From assembly GCA_045047105.1 (NCBI GenBank), contig JASFYQ010000106.1, positions 1 through 35,351 on the forward strand: a stretch of 35,351 bases of DNA. The letters run 5' to 3'. Within the stretch, counting starts at the first letter, position 1. Each line of letters begins with the position of its first letter. The stretch comes from JADGAU01 sp045047105 (lineage in GTDB: Bacteria; Pseudomonadota; Gammaproteobacteria; GRL18). The translations under genes were made by a program, and so were the position numbers. Below, in pieces: positions 1 to 7,312 of this stretch. The notes under the pieces are model-generated. The model searched no databases. It saw nothing but the letters and a program-made list of their open reading frames with translations, and was not told the DNA's origin.

Positions 1-1959
1 GAAGCCACTACAGACTTTATGGAACAAGAGCAGGAGCGTGGAATTACTATTCAGTCCGCAGCTACTTCATGTGAGTGGGATGGACATCGTTTAAATATTA
101 TTGATACTCCAGGACACGTTGATTTTACTATCGAAGTATACCGTTCATTAAAAGTGTTAGATGGTGGTGTTGGAGTTTTCTGTGGTTCTGGTGGTGTAGA
201 GCCTCAATCTGAAACTAATTGGCGTTATGCGAATGAATCAGGCGTTGCTCGTGTTATTTTTGTTAATAAACTGGATCGTTTAGGTGCTGATTTTTACCGT
301 GTAGTTAAACAGGTTGAAGATGTTTTAGGTGCTAATCCACTGGTTATAACTTTACCTATTGGCACAGAAGATGATTTTGTTGGTGTGGTCGATTTATTAA
401 CACGTAAAGCATGGGTTTGGGATGACTCTGGTGACCCAAGTAATTATGAATTACAAGATGTTCCTGCGGATATGGTCGATCAAGTAGAAGAATATCGTGA
501 AACAATGATTGAAATGGCTTTAGAGCAAGATGACGATTTAATGGAAGCTTATCTAGAAGAAGGTAAAGAGCCTTCTATAGATGAAATTAAAAAATGTATT
601 CGTAAGGGTACTATTGCATTAGATTTCTTCCCCACATTATGTGGTTCTGCATTTAAGAACAAAGGCGTTCAAAATGTATTAAATGCTGTGGTTGATTATC
701 TTCCTAATCCAATCGAAGTTGAGCCTCAGCCAGAAGTTGATCTGGACGGTAATGAGACAGGCAAAAAAGCAATTGTAGATCCTGATAGACCATTCCGCGC
801 ATTAGCATTCAAAATTATGGATGACCGCTTTGGCGCTTTAACCTTTATGCGTATTTATTCAGGTACTTTACAAAAAGGTACAACAGTATTGAATACCTTT
901 ACGGGTAAAACAGAACGTATTGGTCGTATTGTAGAAATGCATGCAGATTCTCGTGAAGAGTTAGATTCCTGTCAGGCGGGTGATATTGTTGCATTTGTTG
1001 GTTTAAAAAACACCCAAACTGGACACACTTTATGTGATAAAGACAATCCAGCTACATTAGAGCCTATGGTTTTTCCTGAGCCTGTAATTGCTATTGCAAT
1101 TTCGCCAAAAGATAAAGGCGGCTCTGAGAAAATGGGTATTGCTTTAAACAAAATGGTAAAAGAAGATCCTTCTTTCCATGTTGAAACTGACGAAGAAAGT
1201 GGTGAAACCATTCTTAGAGGAATGGGTGAATTACACCTGGATATTAAGATTGATATTCTTAATCGTACTCATGGTGTAGAAGTGAATGTGGGTAAACCTC
1301 AGGTAGCTTATCGCGAAACTATCACTGGACGTATTGAAGATACGTATGTACATAAGAAGCAATCCGGTGGTGCTGGTCAGTTTGGTAAAATTGATTATAT
1401 TATCGAGCCTGGCGAAGCAAATAGTGGTTATACCTTTGAATCTACAGTAACGGGCGGTAATGTACCTAGTGAATACTGGACTGCAATTGATAAAGCCTTT
1501 GGTAAAATGTTAGATGAAGGTGTTTTAGCGGGTTACCCTTGTTTAGATGTTAAAATTACTCTAACAGATGGTGCTTACCATGCGGTGGATTCATCTGCTA
1601 TGGCGTTTGAATTAGCGGCTAGAGGCGCTTATCGTCAATCTATGCCTAAAGCTTCTCCACAATTGATTGAGCCAATTATGAAAGTAGATGTATTCACTCC
1701 AGAAGCTCACGTGGGCGACTGTATCGGTGATTTAAATCGCCGTCGTGGCATGATTAAAGCACAAGAATCTGGAACCATGGGAACGCGTATTAAAGCTGAA
1801 GCTCCTTTGAGTGAAATGTTTGGATACATTGGTGACTTGCGTACTATGACTTCAGGTCGTGGTCAATTCTCAATGGAATTTTCACACTATAGTCCTTGTC
1901 CTAAGAATATTGCAGAGCAAGTGATTAAAGAAACAAGAGAGCGTAAAGAAAAGAAATAA
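1..1959 (+). CDS. fusA: Elongation factor G, EF-G2-like paralogue (5' end missing)
   Basis: This is a ribosomal translocase GTPase. The reading frame is open from base 1, so the gene starts before the window; about 50 N-terminal residues with the P-loop are missing. Visible G-domain motifs are RGITI (switch II side), DTPGHVDF (G3) and NKLDR (G4, normally NKMD). Domains II to V follow, and the C-terminus (KETRERKEKK) is complete. The stretch EVYRSLKVLDGGVGVFCGSG, where standard EF-G has EVERSLRVLDGAVAVFC, matches my memory of the second EF-G type of gammaproteobacteria (often named FusA2 or FusB). The gene does not sit next to rpsL, rpsG or tufA here, which fits a stand-alone paralogue. A strong terminator follows 24 bases after the stop codon. 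Assignment to EF-G is secure; assignment to the second subtype is from recalled family sequences. Confidence 0.95.
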   Translation, partial: EATTDFMEQEQERGITIQSAATSCEWDGHRLNIIDTPGHVDFTIEVYRSLKVLDGGVGVFCGSGGVEPQSETNWRYANESGVARVIFVNKLDRLGADFYRVVKQVEDVLGANPLVITLPIGTEDDFVGVVDLLTRKAWVWDDSGDPSNYELQDVPADMVDQVEEYRETMIEMALEQDDDLMEAYLEEGKEPSIDEIKKCIRKGTIALDFFPTLCGSAFKNKGVQNVLNAVVDYLPNPIEVEPQPEVDLDGNETGKKAIVDPDRPFRALAFKIMDDRFGALTFMRIYSGTLQKGTTVLNTFTGKTERIGRIVEMHADSREELDSCQAGDIVAFVGLKNTQTGHTLCDKDNPATLEPMVFPEPVIAIAISPKDKGGSEKMGIALNKMVKEDPSFHVETDEESGETILRGMGELHLDIKIDILNRTHGVEVNVGKPQVAYRETITGRIEDTYVHKKQSGGAGQFGKIDYIIEPGEANSGYTFESTVTGGNVPSEYWTAIDKAFGKMLDEGVLAGYPCLDVKITLTDGAYHAVDSSAMAFELAARGAYRQSMPKASPQLIEPIMKVDVFTPEAHVGDCIGDLNRRRGMIKAQESGTMGTRIKAEAPLSEMFGYIGDLRTMTSGRGQFSMEFSHYSPCPKNIAEQVIKETRERKEKK

Positions 1960-1982
1960 ACAACACTTTTATTTGCTTTTTG

Positions 1983-2011
1983 AAGGGCTGGTTTATACCA
2001 GCCCTTTTTTT
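1983..2011 (+). terminator. Rho-independent terminator of the EF-G gene
   Basis: A 10-bp perfect stem (AAGGGCTGGT at 1983-1992 pairing with ACCAGCCCTT at 1997-2006) closes a TTAT loop. A run of T runs from 2005 to 2011. It lies directly downstream of the EF-G stop codon. Confidence 0.93.
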
Positions 2012-2084
2012 GCTTAAAATTAAGTTTATAAAATTTGCAATTTGTACGTCTAATACCTTAATAATAAATTATAAGGAGTGCAAA

Positions 2085-2630
2085 ATGAAAATTAATGGTA
2101 AATTTTGGATTGTTTTTTTTACACTCTTTTTAGGGCTTAACCACTCCGTTTATGCTGAGCACGAATCAAATCGTTTTGGTTCTTTACTGGGCTCGATCGT
2201 GGGTGGGGTGATTGGCTATCAATTTGGCGGTGGTACTGGAAAGTATATTAGTACCGCAGCAGGTGCGGTTATTGGCTCACAACTGGGCAAAAACATCCAA
2301 CAGGATTACCATGAACAGCCGCAGTACCAATCAGAATATGTTTATCCTCAAACATCCTATAATCAGCAAAACTACAATCAACCATCCGATGGTAATTATG
2401 GTCGCTATCAGAGTAATTTATACCGTGAGCCAGCCTATACCAATAATCGTTATACCACACATTATAATAGCCAGGTAATTTATATTGCTGAAGATGATTA
2501 TCTAATCAAACAGCACCTTAGTGATCAGGCTAAAAGACGTAATATGATCCGCAATGGAGAAGCCGATCCTTATGAGATGCCCTATGATACTTCTACTGTT
2601 CAAACAAGTTGGGATGACCCCTTTAACTAA
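2085..2630 (+). CDS. Exported glycine-zipper (17 kDa antigen-like) envelope protein
   Basis: The protein has 181 residues. The start is placed at 2085 because AAGGAG lies just upstream and a clean signal peptide follows (FWIVFFTLFLGLNHSVYA, cleavage likely before EHES). The frame is open further upstream, but that part runs through the EF-G terminator. Residues about 28-68 hold a glycine-rich pair of hydrophobic segments (GSLLGSIVGGVIGYQFGGGT and AAGAVIGSQLG), the pattern of the glycine-zipper 2TM / Rickettsia 17 kDa antigen family. The remaining C-terminus is rich in Q, N and Y and looks disordered. There is no lipobox cysteine, so it is probably not a lipoprotein. Members are usually envelope-associated, but no precise function is known, and I infer none here. 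Confidence 0.8.
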   Translation: MKINGKFWIVFFTLFLGLNHSVYAEHESNRFGSLLGSIVGGVIGYQFGGGTGKYISTAAGAVIGSQLGKNIQQDYHEQPQYQSEYVYPQTSYNQQNYNQPSDGNYGRYQSNLYREPAYTNNRYTTHYNSQVIYIAEDDYLIKQHLSDQAKRRNMIRNGEADPYEMPYDTSTVQTSWDDPFN

Positions 2631-2685
2631 GAAATAAATACTAAATTTAAACTGTATTTTTAAATTCAATTTTTCTGGTACCCAA

Positions 2686-3435
2686 ATGAAATTTTTTTGT
2701 TGTGTAATATGGCTTGTATGCCTGATTACTTTATCCCATACAATTTATGCCCAAAGTTTTAGTAGTTCTGATAAACAGGTCAGTGTTTTGGAGCTTTATA
2801 CTTCAGAAGGTTGTAGCAGTTGTCCTCCAGCAGATAATTGGTTTAGCCAATTAAAACAGGATAAACGTTTATGGACAGAGTTTATCCCTATTGCTTTTCA
2901 TGTAGACTATTGGGATTATATTGGTTGGCAAGATAGCTTTGCTGATAATACCTATAGCCAGAGACAACGACAATATGCTCGAAATAACAAAGTTAGAACG
3001 GTTTATACTCCAGGCATGCTTTTAAATGGCAATGAATGGCGAGGCTGGTTTGAACGCCAGGAATTAAAGCTTGATATAAATGTAGCAGCAGGTAAATTAT
3101 CTATAAAAGTTAAACAACAGCAAATGAGTGCCAAATATTCTGCAAAAAATATCTCTGATAAAGTGCTGATTTTAAATATTGCAATACTGGGCTTTAATCT
3201 TAATTCTAAAATAAGTTCGGGTGAAAATAAAGGGCGTATACTAGCCCATGATTTTGTGGTATTGGGATTTCGTAGTATTAAAATGCAACAGAATAAGGAT
3301 TCTTATATTATTGAATCTACCGCTCTACCTGAAGTGGTCGCAAATAGTAAAATAAAAGCAATTGCTAGTTGGGTCAATACAGAAAAAAACCTTAGCCCAA
3401 TTCAGGCAACTGGCGGTTGGCTGCACAATAAATAA
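2686..3435 (+). CDS. Secreted DUF1223 (thioredoxin-like fold) protein
   Basis: The protein has 249 residues with an N-terminal signal peptide (about residues 1-22, ending HTIYA). The mature part opens with VLELYTSEGCSSCPPAD, the hallmark CxxCPPAD segment of the DUF1223 family, followed by FHVDYWDYIGWQD and VYTPGMLLNGNEWRGW, both typical of that family. DUF1223 proteins are predicted to be exported and related to the thioredoxin fold; their biological role is not settled. No good ribosome binding site is visible before the ATG. It may be its own transcription unit, since 55 bases separate it from the upstream gene. The family assignment is firm; the function is unknown. Confidence 0.88.
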   Translation: MKFFCCVIWLVCLITLSHTIYAQSFSSSDKQVSVLELYTSEGCSSCPPADNWFSQLKQDKRLWTEFIPIAFHVDYWDYIGWQDSFADNTYSQRQRQYARNNKVRTVYTPGMLLNGNEWRGWFERQELKLDINVAAGKLSIKVKQQQMSAKYSAKNISDKVLILNIAILGFNLNSKISSGENKGRILAHDFVVLGFRSIKMQQNKDSYIIESTALPEVVANSKIKAIASWVNTEKNLSPIQATGGWLHNK

Positions 3436-3454
3436 ACTGATAATCTGATCTCCT

Positions 3455-3481
3455 GCGTGACTCGAGCGCATATCTGAACCT
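3455..3481 (-). pseudogene. Decayed tRNA-Arg fragment (old attachment-site relic)
   Basis: These 27 bases match 24 of 27 bases of the intact tRNA-Arg(CCU) at 8760-8786, covering the T-arm through the 3' side of the anticodon stem. Similarity fades on both sides, although an AGTTGA reminiscent of the tRNA D-arm lies at about the expected distance. It is too degenerate to be a working tRNA. Its place outside the exact 24-base repeat at 4286 suggests a leftover from an earlier insertion at the same tRNA gene. Confidence 0.6.
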
Positions 3482-3627
3482 GATATCATTCGTGGTGTTT
3501 TGCAAGTTGAGTTGTCTCCTAAGTTAAAATTATTCGATCTTTTCTTTTTCACCTATTGATTCTGATTTTTCAGGATTAAGGGATACTTCATTAATTCTCT
3601 CCCATAAACATTCATAATTAAATCAAC

Positions 3628-3656
3628 TTGAAAATTAATGTTTTTGTAACTACAAT
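3628..3656 (+). promoter_or_regulatory. Putative sigma-70 promoter of brnT-brnA
   Basis: TTGAAA (3628-3633), a 17-base spacer and TACAAT (3651-3656) sit right before the brnT start at 3663. Transcription would then begin at or within a base or two of the ATG, implying a leaderless or nearly leaderless toxin message. This is a motif match only. Confidence 0.5.
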
Positions 3657-3662
3657 AAGTGT

Positions 3663-3938
3663 ATGAGGTGGGATGAAAATAAAAGACAAAAGAATTTATT
3701 AAAACATGGCTTAGATTTTTTTGACTCAGACTCTGTTCTAGATAATCCATTTAGATTAGATGTTCATGTTATTCGAAATAAAGAACATCGAGTTCAATCT
3801 TTTGCTTATGTTTGGGATTATTTAGCTGTATTGACTGTTGTTCATACTGATAATGGTGAGCGCATTATTAGTTTTCGTCGTGCCAGTAAAGAAGAAAGAG
3901 AGGTTTATCATGAGTGGCTTGCAAATGAATATGAGTAA
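3663..3938 (+). CDS. brnT: BrnT-family toxin (ribonuclease)
   Basis: The protein has 91 residues and begins MRWDENKRQKNLLKHGLDF, the conserved BrnT opening (WDxxKxxxNxxKHGldF). The later ISFRRASKEEREVYHEW matches the conserved BrnT C-terminal part (RxASkkErxxYe). BrnT is a type II toxin of the RelE-like fold that cleaves RNA and is neutralised by BrnA. The toxin gene comes first and overlaps the antitoxin gene by 29 bases, as usual for this family. All the family landmarks I can recognise are present, so it looks intact. It lies between a decayed tRNA fragment and an exact copy of the tRNA-Arg 3' end, so it may be cargo of an old insertion. Confidence 0.88.
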   Translation: MRWDENKRQKNLLKHGLDFFDSDSVLDNPFRLDVHVIRNKEHRVQSFAYVWDYLAVLTVVHTDNGERIISFRRASKEEREVYHEWLANEYE

Positions 3939-4209
3939 ACAACAAATACTTGAAGCAACAAAAAAAACACCTAAAGATGGTGATTATGTTTGGGATGGAC
4001 ACAAAGAGAGTGATCGTCCGCTAAGTAAATCAGAAATGAAAAAGGGGATTATTGGTCGACCTAAATCTCTTAATCCTAAGAGTTTAACAACTATTCGTTA
4101 TTCAAGTGAGGTAATAGAATACTTTCGTGCAACAGGAAAGGGATGGCAAACTCGTATGAATGATGTTCTTCAGGAATATGTTAATAAACATAAAAATCAT
4201 TCATGTTAA
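3910..4209 (+). CDS. brnA: BrnA-family antitoxin
   Basis: The protein has 99 residues. The frame is open from 3838, but the start is placed at 3910 (MSGLQMNMSKQQ) because AGAGAGG precedes it and this gives the usual short overlap with brnT; 3925 and 3931 are alternative starts. The C-terminal region TIRYSSEVIEYFRATGKGWQ is the conserved ribbon-helix-helix-like segment of BrnA (evleyFratGkGwQtrin), followed by RMNDVLQEYV. BrnA binds and inhibits BrnT and, with it, represses its own promoter. The genomic order and overlap with brnT support the call strongly. Confidence 0.88.
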   Translation: MSGLQMNMSKQQILEATKKTPKDGDYVWDGHKESDRPLSKSEMKKGIIGRPKSLNPKSLTTIRYSSEVIEYFRATGKGWQTRMNDVLQEYVNKHKNHSC

Positions 4210-4285
4210 ACATCTCATGAAATGATTAAATAGTTGAAAAATTTGGCTGCTAGAGATTAATAATCTACTATCTATTGCCCAAAAT

Positions 4286-4309
4286 TTGGTCCCCCCAGCG
4301 CGACTCGAA
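4286..4309. repeat. Left attachment-site copy (attL-like)
   Basis: This sequence is identical over 24 bases to the 3' end of tRNA-Arg(CCU) at 8748-8771, in the same orientation. Identity stops within the T-loop/T-stem. No other tRNA part is present, so this is an attachment-site footprint and not a tRNA gene. Confidence 0.85.
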
Positions 4310-4362
4310 AACAATATATAAGATTCATTAATATCAATAACATAGGTTTTATTAAACCCCCT

Positions 4363-4391
4363 GATCCCGCTTTTATGCGGGATCCATTTTT
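4363..4391 (+). terminator. Hairpin with T-run near the left island end
   Basis: GATCCCGC (4363-4370) and GCGGGATC (4377-4384) form an 8-bp stem with a TTTTAT loop, followed two bases later by five T. It is terminator-like on the plus strand. The 13 bases at 4364-4376 recur at 8672-8684, near the other island end. Confidence 0.5.
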
Positions 4392-4434
4392 AAAGAAATT
4401 AGGTTTTTTTCATATTTTTATATTCAATGCAAAA

Positions 4435-4474
4435 AATATTTAGTAATTTAATTTAATATTTAGTAATTTAATTT
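4435..4474. repeat. Perfect 20-bp tandem direct repeat
   Basis: The unit AATATTTAGTAATTTAATTT occurs twice back to back (4435-4454 and 4455-4474). It is pure A+T apart from one G per unit. It could be a slippage duplication or an iteron-like protein binding site; two copies are too few to argue for a replication origin. Confidence 0.8.
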
Positions 4475-4851
4475 CTTAGTGACTTAGGAGACGTACTGCT
4501 GTCATTTAGGATTATCAGATGTCTGCTCCCATAAAATTCACTAACTTGCTCAAGACTTGAGTGGCAGATGTCTGACAATCTGCGATGGGCGAAACTGCGG
4601 GATGTTAACGCCAGAATGTTTCTATGGGGATTATGCTGTTGAGGTTTTGGTTAAATAGGTATGTTCCTTAGCTGCAACTCACTTTTATTATCAGAAAGAT
4701 TATTTAGTGGAGAAAGCAGACATTTGATGGGAGCAACAAATCCGAAGAATTAAGTTGAAAATAAATAATCTATTCAAGGTAAAATCTACGCATTAGGCAA
4801 AAAAAAGGCATTCAAATAATTTTAGGTAAATCTAAGAAAGTTGACATTCTA

Positions 4852-4879
4852 ACGCCAAGATTATCGGGGCGTCTTTTTT
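4852..4879 (+). terminator. Weak terminator-like hairpin
   Basis: ACGCC (4852-4856) pairs with GGCGT (4868-4872), followed by a run of six T (4874-4879). The stem has only five pairs and the loop is 11 bases, so the call is tentative. No intact plus-strand gene is seen upstream. Confidence 0.3.
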
Positions 4880-4945
4880 CCTCCGATGCATTTTCTTGTT
4901 ATGCATACTTTTAAATGATAGTTGAATAGCAAAATGCCATTATTG

Positions 4946-4978
4946 GGGATACTCATCATTAGCAGTGATGAGTATCCC
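4946..4978. repeat. 13-bp perfect hairpin
   Basis: GGGATACTCATCA (4946-4958) and TGATGAGTATCCC (4966-4978) are perfect inverted repeats around a 7-base loop. It lies 55 bases beyond the end of the broken ATPase gene on the minus strand and has no T-run on either side. It could be a factor-dependent stop, an mRNA 3' end stabiliser or a mobile-element end. Confidence 0.6.
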
Positions 4979-5032
4979 GTGTAATTAATAAAAACAAACT
5001 TGTAAGATGAAAGTTCTGCATCTTGAGTTTAA

Positions 5033-5759
5033 TTAACCATTCAATCTTATATTTTTCATATTAATGGTTTCCAGTTCCAACCCAGATTCAAGGTATCTAT
5101 AGGCAAAATAGTTAGCTACTTTTCTTTCATGTGTGGATAAAATAATCTGCGCCTCAGGAAATTCATACTTCAATAACTGTACAAATGAAGCCATGTTTAT
5201 CTCGTCCATCGTTTGCACTGGGTCATCAATTAATAGTGTCAATAAATTAGTAGGGTAAACCTTATTCATCGCAAGCATAAATGATATAACCAATCCTGAT
5301 AGTTCCCGAACTCATTGTGTTCCAAGCATCATGCTCTTCAGCTAAATCTGATGTAAATCTAATATAACCATTTTCTTTTATGTTATCGGCCGTCTGAAGG
5401 AAAATCCCATTTCCATCAGGCCTTGTCTGTAATCAATATTTTTACTACAAACTTTTGTTGTAAATCTCGAATAAAATAGTGAAAATCTGATACTTCTTTT
5501 CTAGCTTGCTCAATTAAATTAATGGCTTCATCATAATGCTGGCGTGGTATATCTTCAATACGTTGCACACACAGAAAGTAACACGCAATTTATTGTATAT
5601 ATGCTTAGTAACTAATTGCTGGTTACCTTCAAAAAATAGTGAAGCCCATAATGTTTTTTCTTTTATTTTTTCTGACTGAGAAAAAGTAAGTGGGTAATCT
5701 TGAGGGTTTGGTTTATGTGCGAACCCGTTGGATAGAAAATAAAGTATTTGTGCTGACAT
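5033..5759 (-). pseudogene. Broken SMC/RecF-like ABC ATPase gene, at least three frameshifts
   Basis: On the minus strand, pieces in different frames add up to the C-terminal half of an SMC/SbcC-like ATPase. A coiled-coil-like piece (HYDEAINLIEQARKEVSDFH) is followed after a frameshift by RPDGNGIFLQTADNIKENG and AEEHDAWNTMSSG. The last is a damaged ABC signature that should read into LSGLVISFMLAMNKVY. Then comes the Walker B/D-loop LLTLLIDDPVQTMDEIN and the H-loop IILSTHE. No Walker A is found. The first frame (MSAQILYFLSNGF) has AAGGAG eight bases before its ATG at 5759, so it may instead be a separate small upstream gene whose end has fused with the wreck. Such ATPases are common in island-borne defence systems. 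The ATPase family is clear from Walker B and the H-loop; the system it belonged to is unknown. Confidence 0.7.
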
Positions 5760-6181
5760 GATAGCAATCTCCTTTGTAAGTAGATATAACTGCCATCAAT
5801 TAGGGATCAAACTAAGGGTGGCAGACTGATTTAAGTTGATCCTATCGCACAAAGGAGCGACCATCTTTCGATGCCTAAAGCAGCCCACCATAAAACGGTA
5901 GACATAAAAAAACACCATAAACGGTGCTTTGCACCTTTGTTCAACAGGGGATCAATCCTGACTGCATGATTTAATGCAGTGCATATTAATCTACGCCTGT
6001 TAAAAATTAATTGCAAGAAAAATATTTAAGAGATTAGTAACTTGTGAATGGATAATAAGCAATATTTAAGCTCTTATTAATTCACCTTAAAACAACAAAA
6101 AACTTGTATTTTTTGATTAAATACTTATTTATTAAAGTAAGGATACTAGACAAAACTTGACAAGGGGTGTAATCTAACGCC
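5760..6181. other. Gene-free stretch upstream of the XRE-ImmA gene
   Basis: No convincing gene is seen. It contains a short plus-strand frame (starting MPKAAHHKTVDIKKHH) that begins about 14 bases after AAAGGAG and stops after some 32 codons, a short hairpin (GGTGC-TTT-GCACC at 5923-5935), and a loose inverted repeat CTGCCA/TGGCAG (about 5790-5826). Before the next gene lie TTGACA (6157-6162) and AAGGGG (6162-6167), which may serve its expression. The rest is A+T-rich. Confidence 0.5.
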
Positions 6182-7312
6182 ATGAAAAACAGACTGATAG
6201 TAGCTAATATTACTGGGGCAATGGAGAAGATAGGTTTATCTCAAACAGCCGTATCGGAATCACTAGGTGTCTCAAGACAAGCAATTTCTCAATGGCTTAA
6301 TGAAGATTCATTTCCACGACCAAATAAATTGCTACAACTGGGTAAGCTATTAAATTTAAGCTTCACTCAGCTTGTTAGTAAAGAAGATGATTTAGAGCCT
6401 AAAGTTGCCTTTCGTAAAATGAAAGGGACAAAAACTAAACCTCACCACATAGAAAAAGCTCAAGAGATGGGGCGCTTTTTAAGTCATCTTGTAACTTATA
6501 TACCCTTTGACATTGATGAGATGCCACCAGTGCTTAAGGAGCCTGTTCTTGATTATGATTACCTACAAAGAGTCGTTAGTAAAGTAAGGCAAGATATCAA
6601 TGTTGAGCCATTAGAGACAATTAATTTCAGTCATTTGATTCGTCGATTCAGGGACTTACAAACTGTTATCATCCCTGTATTATGGGGTAGTAAAAAACGC
6701 CATGAAAATGCTTTACATATTTATTTACCACAATCTCAAACCACATGGGTTTATTTAAACCTTGATGTTAATATCCATGACTTTAAATTTTGGATGTCAC
6801 ATGAACTTGGACATTGTTTTTCACCCTCTTTAGAAGGTAATGAAGCAGAAGATTTTGCAGATGCATTTGCTGGAGCATTATTATGTCCTCATGATATGGC
6901 TGAAGACTTTTATAGGGAGTTAAATAATAGTCCTCGTACAACACAAGCTAAATTAAAAAAACTAATGCAGTTGGCAGATAAACAAATTATTTCACCAAAT
7001 ACAATTGTCTCTCAATTAAAAAAATATGCCATTTATACAGGGAAAAGTGAGATTAACTTTGGTAAGGCACTATATGGTTGGATTACAAATTTTAATAAAA
7101 AATACCATAATTTAAGTTATGCTATGTTGGGAGATGTTTCACACTTAGAGCCAAGAGAATATATACAGGAGACAGAAAAAAACTTTGAAACAGATTTTTT
7201 TAACCTTTTAAAGGTTTACCTCAAAGACACTGGGAAAGGTGCCGGTTACGTACAATCAGTTCTAGATATACCATTAATGGATTCAAAGGGTATTTATACT
7301 GAGTTAACCTAA
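6182..7312 (+). CDS. XRE-type HTH fused to ImmA/IrrE-like metallopeptidase (predicted antitoxin/regulator)
   Basis: The protein has 376 residues. Residues about 8-60 form an XRE-type helix-turn-helix (LSQTAVSESLGVSRQAISQW). A central region follows, then the zinc-peptidase motif HELGH at residues 207-211 with a downstream acidic segment (EAEDFADAFAGALLCP) that would supply the third metal ligand. This architecture is the HTH plus ImmA/IrrE (COG2856) family, whose members cleave repressors or act as antitoxins next to toxin genes. The stop codon overlaps the start of the PIN-like gene by one base (TAATG), so the two are translationally coupled. The gene is intact inside an otherwise decayed island, which suggests selection to keep it. 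The domain call is firm; the antitoxin role is inferred from context. Confidence 0.85.
   Translation: MKNRLIVANITGAMEKIGLSQTAVSESLGVSRQAISQWLNEDSFPRPNKLLQLGKLLNLSFTQLVSKEDDLEPKVAFRKMKGTKTKPHHIEKAQEMGRFLSHLVTYIPFDIDEMPPVLKEPVLDYDYLQRVVSKVRQDINVEPLETINFSHLIRRFRDLQTVIIPVLWGSKKRHENALHIYLPQSQTTWVYLNLDVNIHDFKFWMSHELGHCFSPSLEGNEAEDFADAFAGALLCPHDMAEDFYRELNNSPRTTQAKLKKLMQLADKQIISPNTIVSQLKKYAIYTGKSEINFGKALYGWITNFNKKYHNLSYAMLGDVSHLEPREYIQETEKNFETDFFNLLKVYLKDTGKGAGYVQSVLDIPLMDSKGIYTELT

Larger units (their letters stand above)
4310..5032. other. Gene-free left end of the island with hairpins and a tandem repeat
   Basis: I find no open frame worth calling in these 723 bases. The stretch holds a terminator-like hairpin (4363-4391), a perfect 20-base tandem duplication (4435-4474), a weak terminator-like hairpin (4852-4879) and a 13-bp perfect hairpin (4946-4978). 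A short open frame ending near 4911 (ILGKSKKVDILTPRLSG) resembles nothing I recognise. The stretch looks like decayed DNA left over from lost island genes. Confidence 0.6.

Noticed and set aside
5831..6016. Minus-strand 61-codon ORF upstream of the XRE-ImmA gene
   Set aside because: No ribosome binding site, no recognisable domain, and it overlaps a better-placed short frame on the other strand; neither is convincing.
4841..6183. TTGACA followed by TCTAACGCCA occurs at both 4841-4857 and (with a longer gap) 6157-6183
   Set aside because: It looked like a duplicated promoter, but the spacing differs and the match is short, so it is probably chance or too worn to call.
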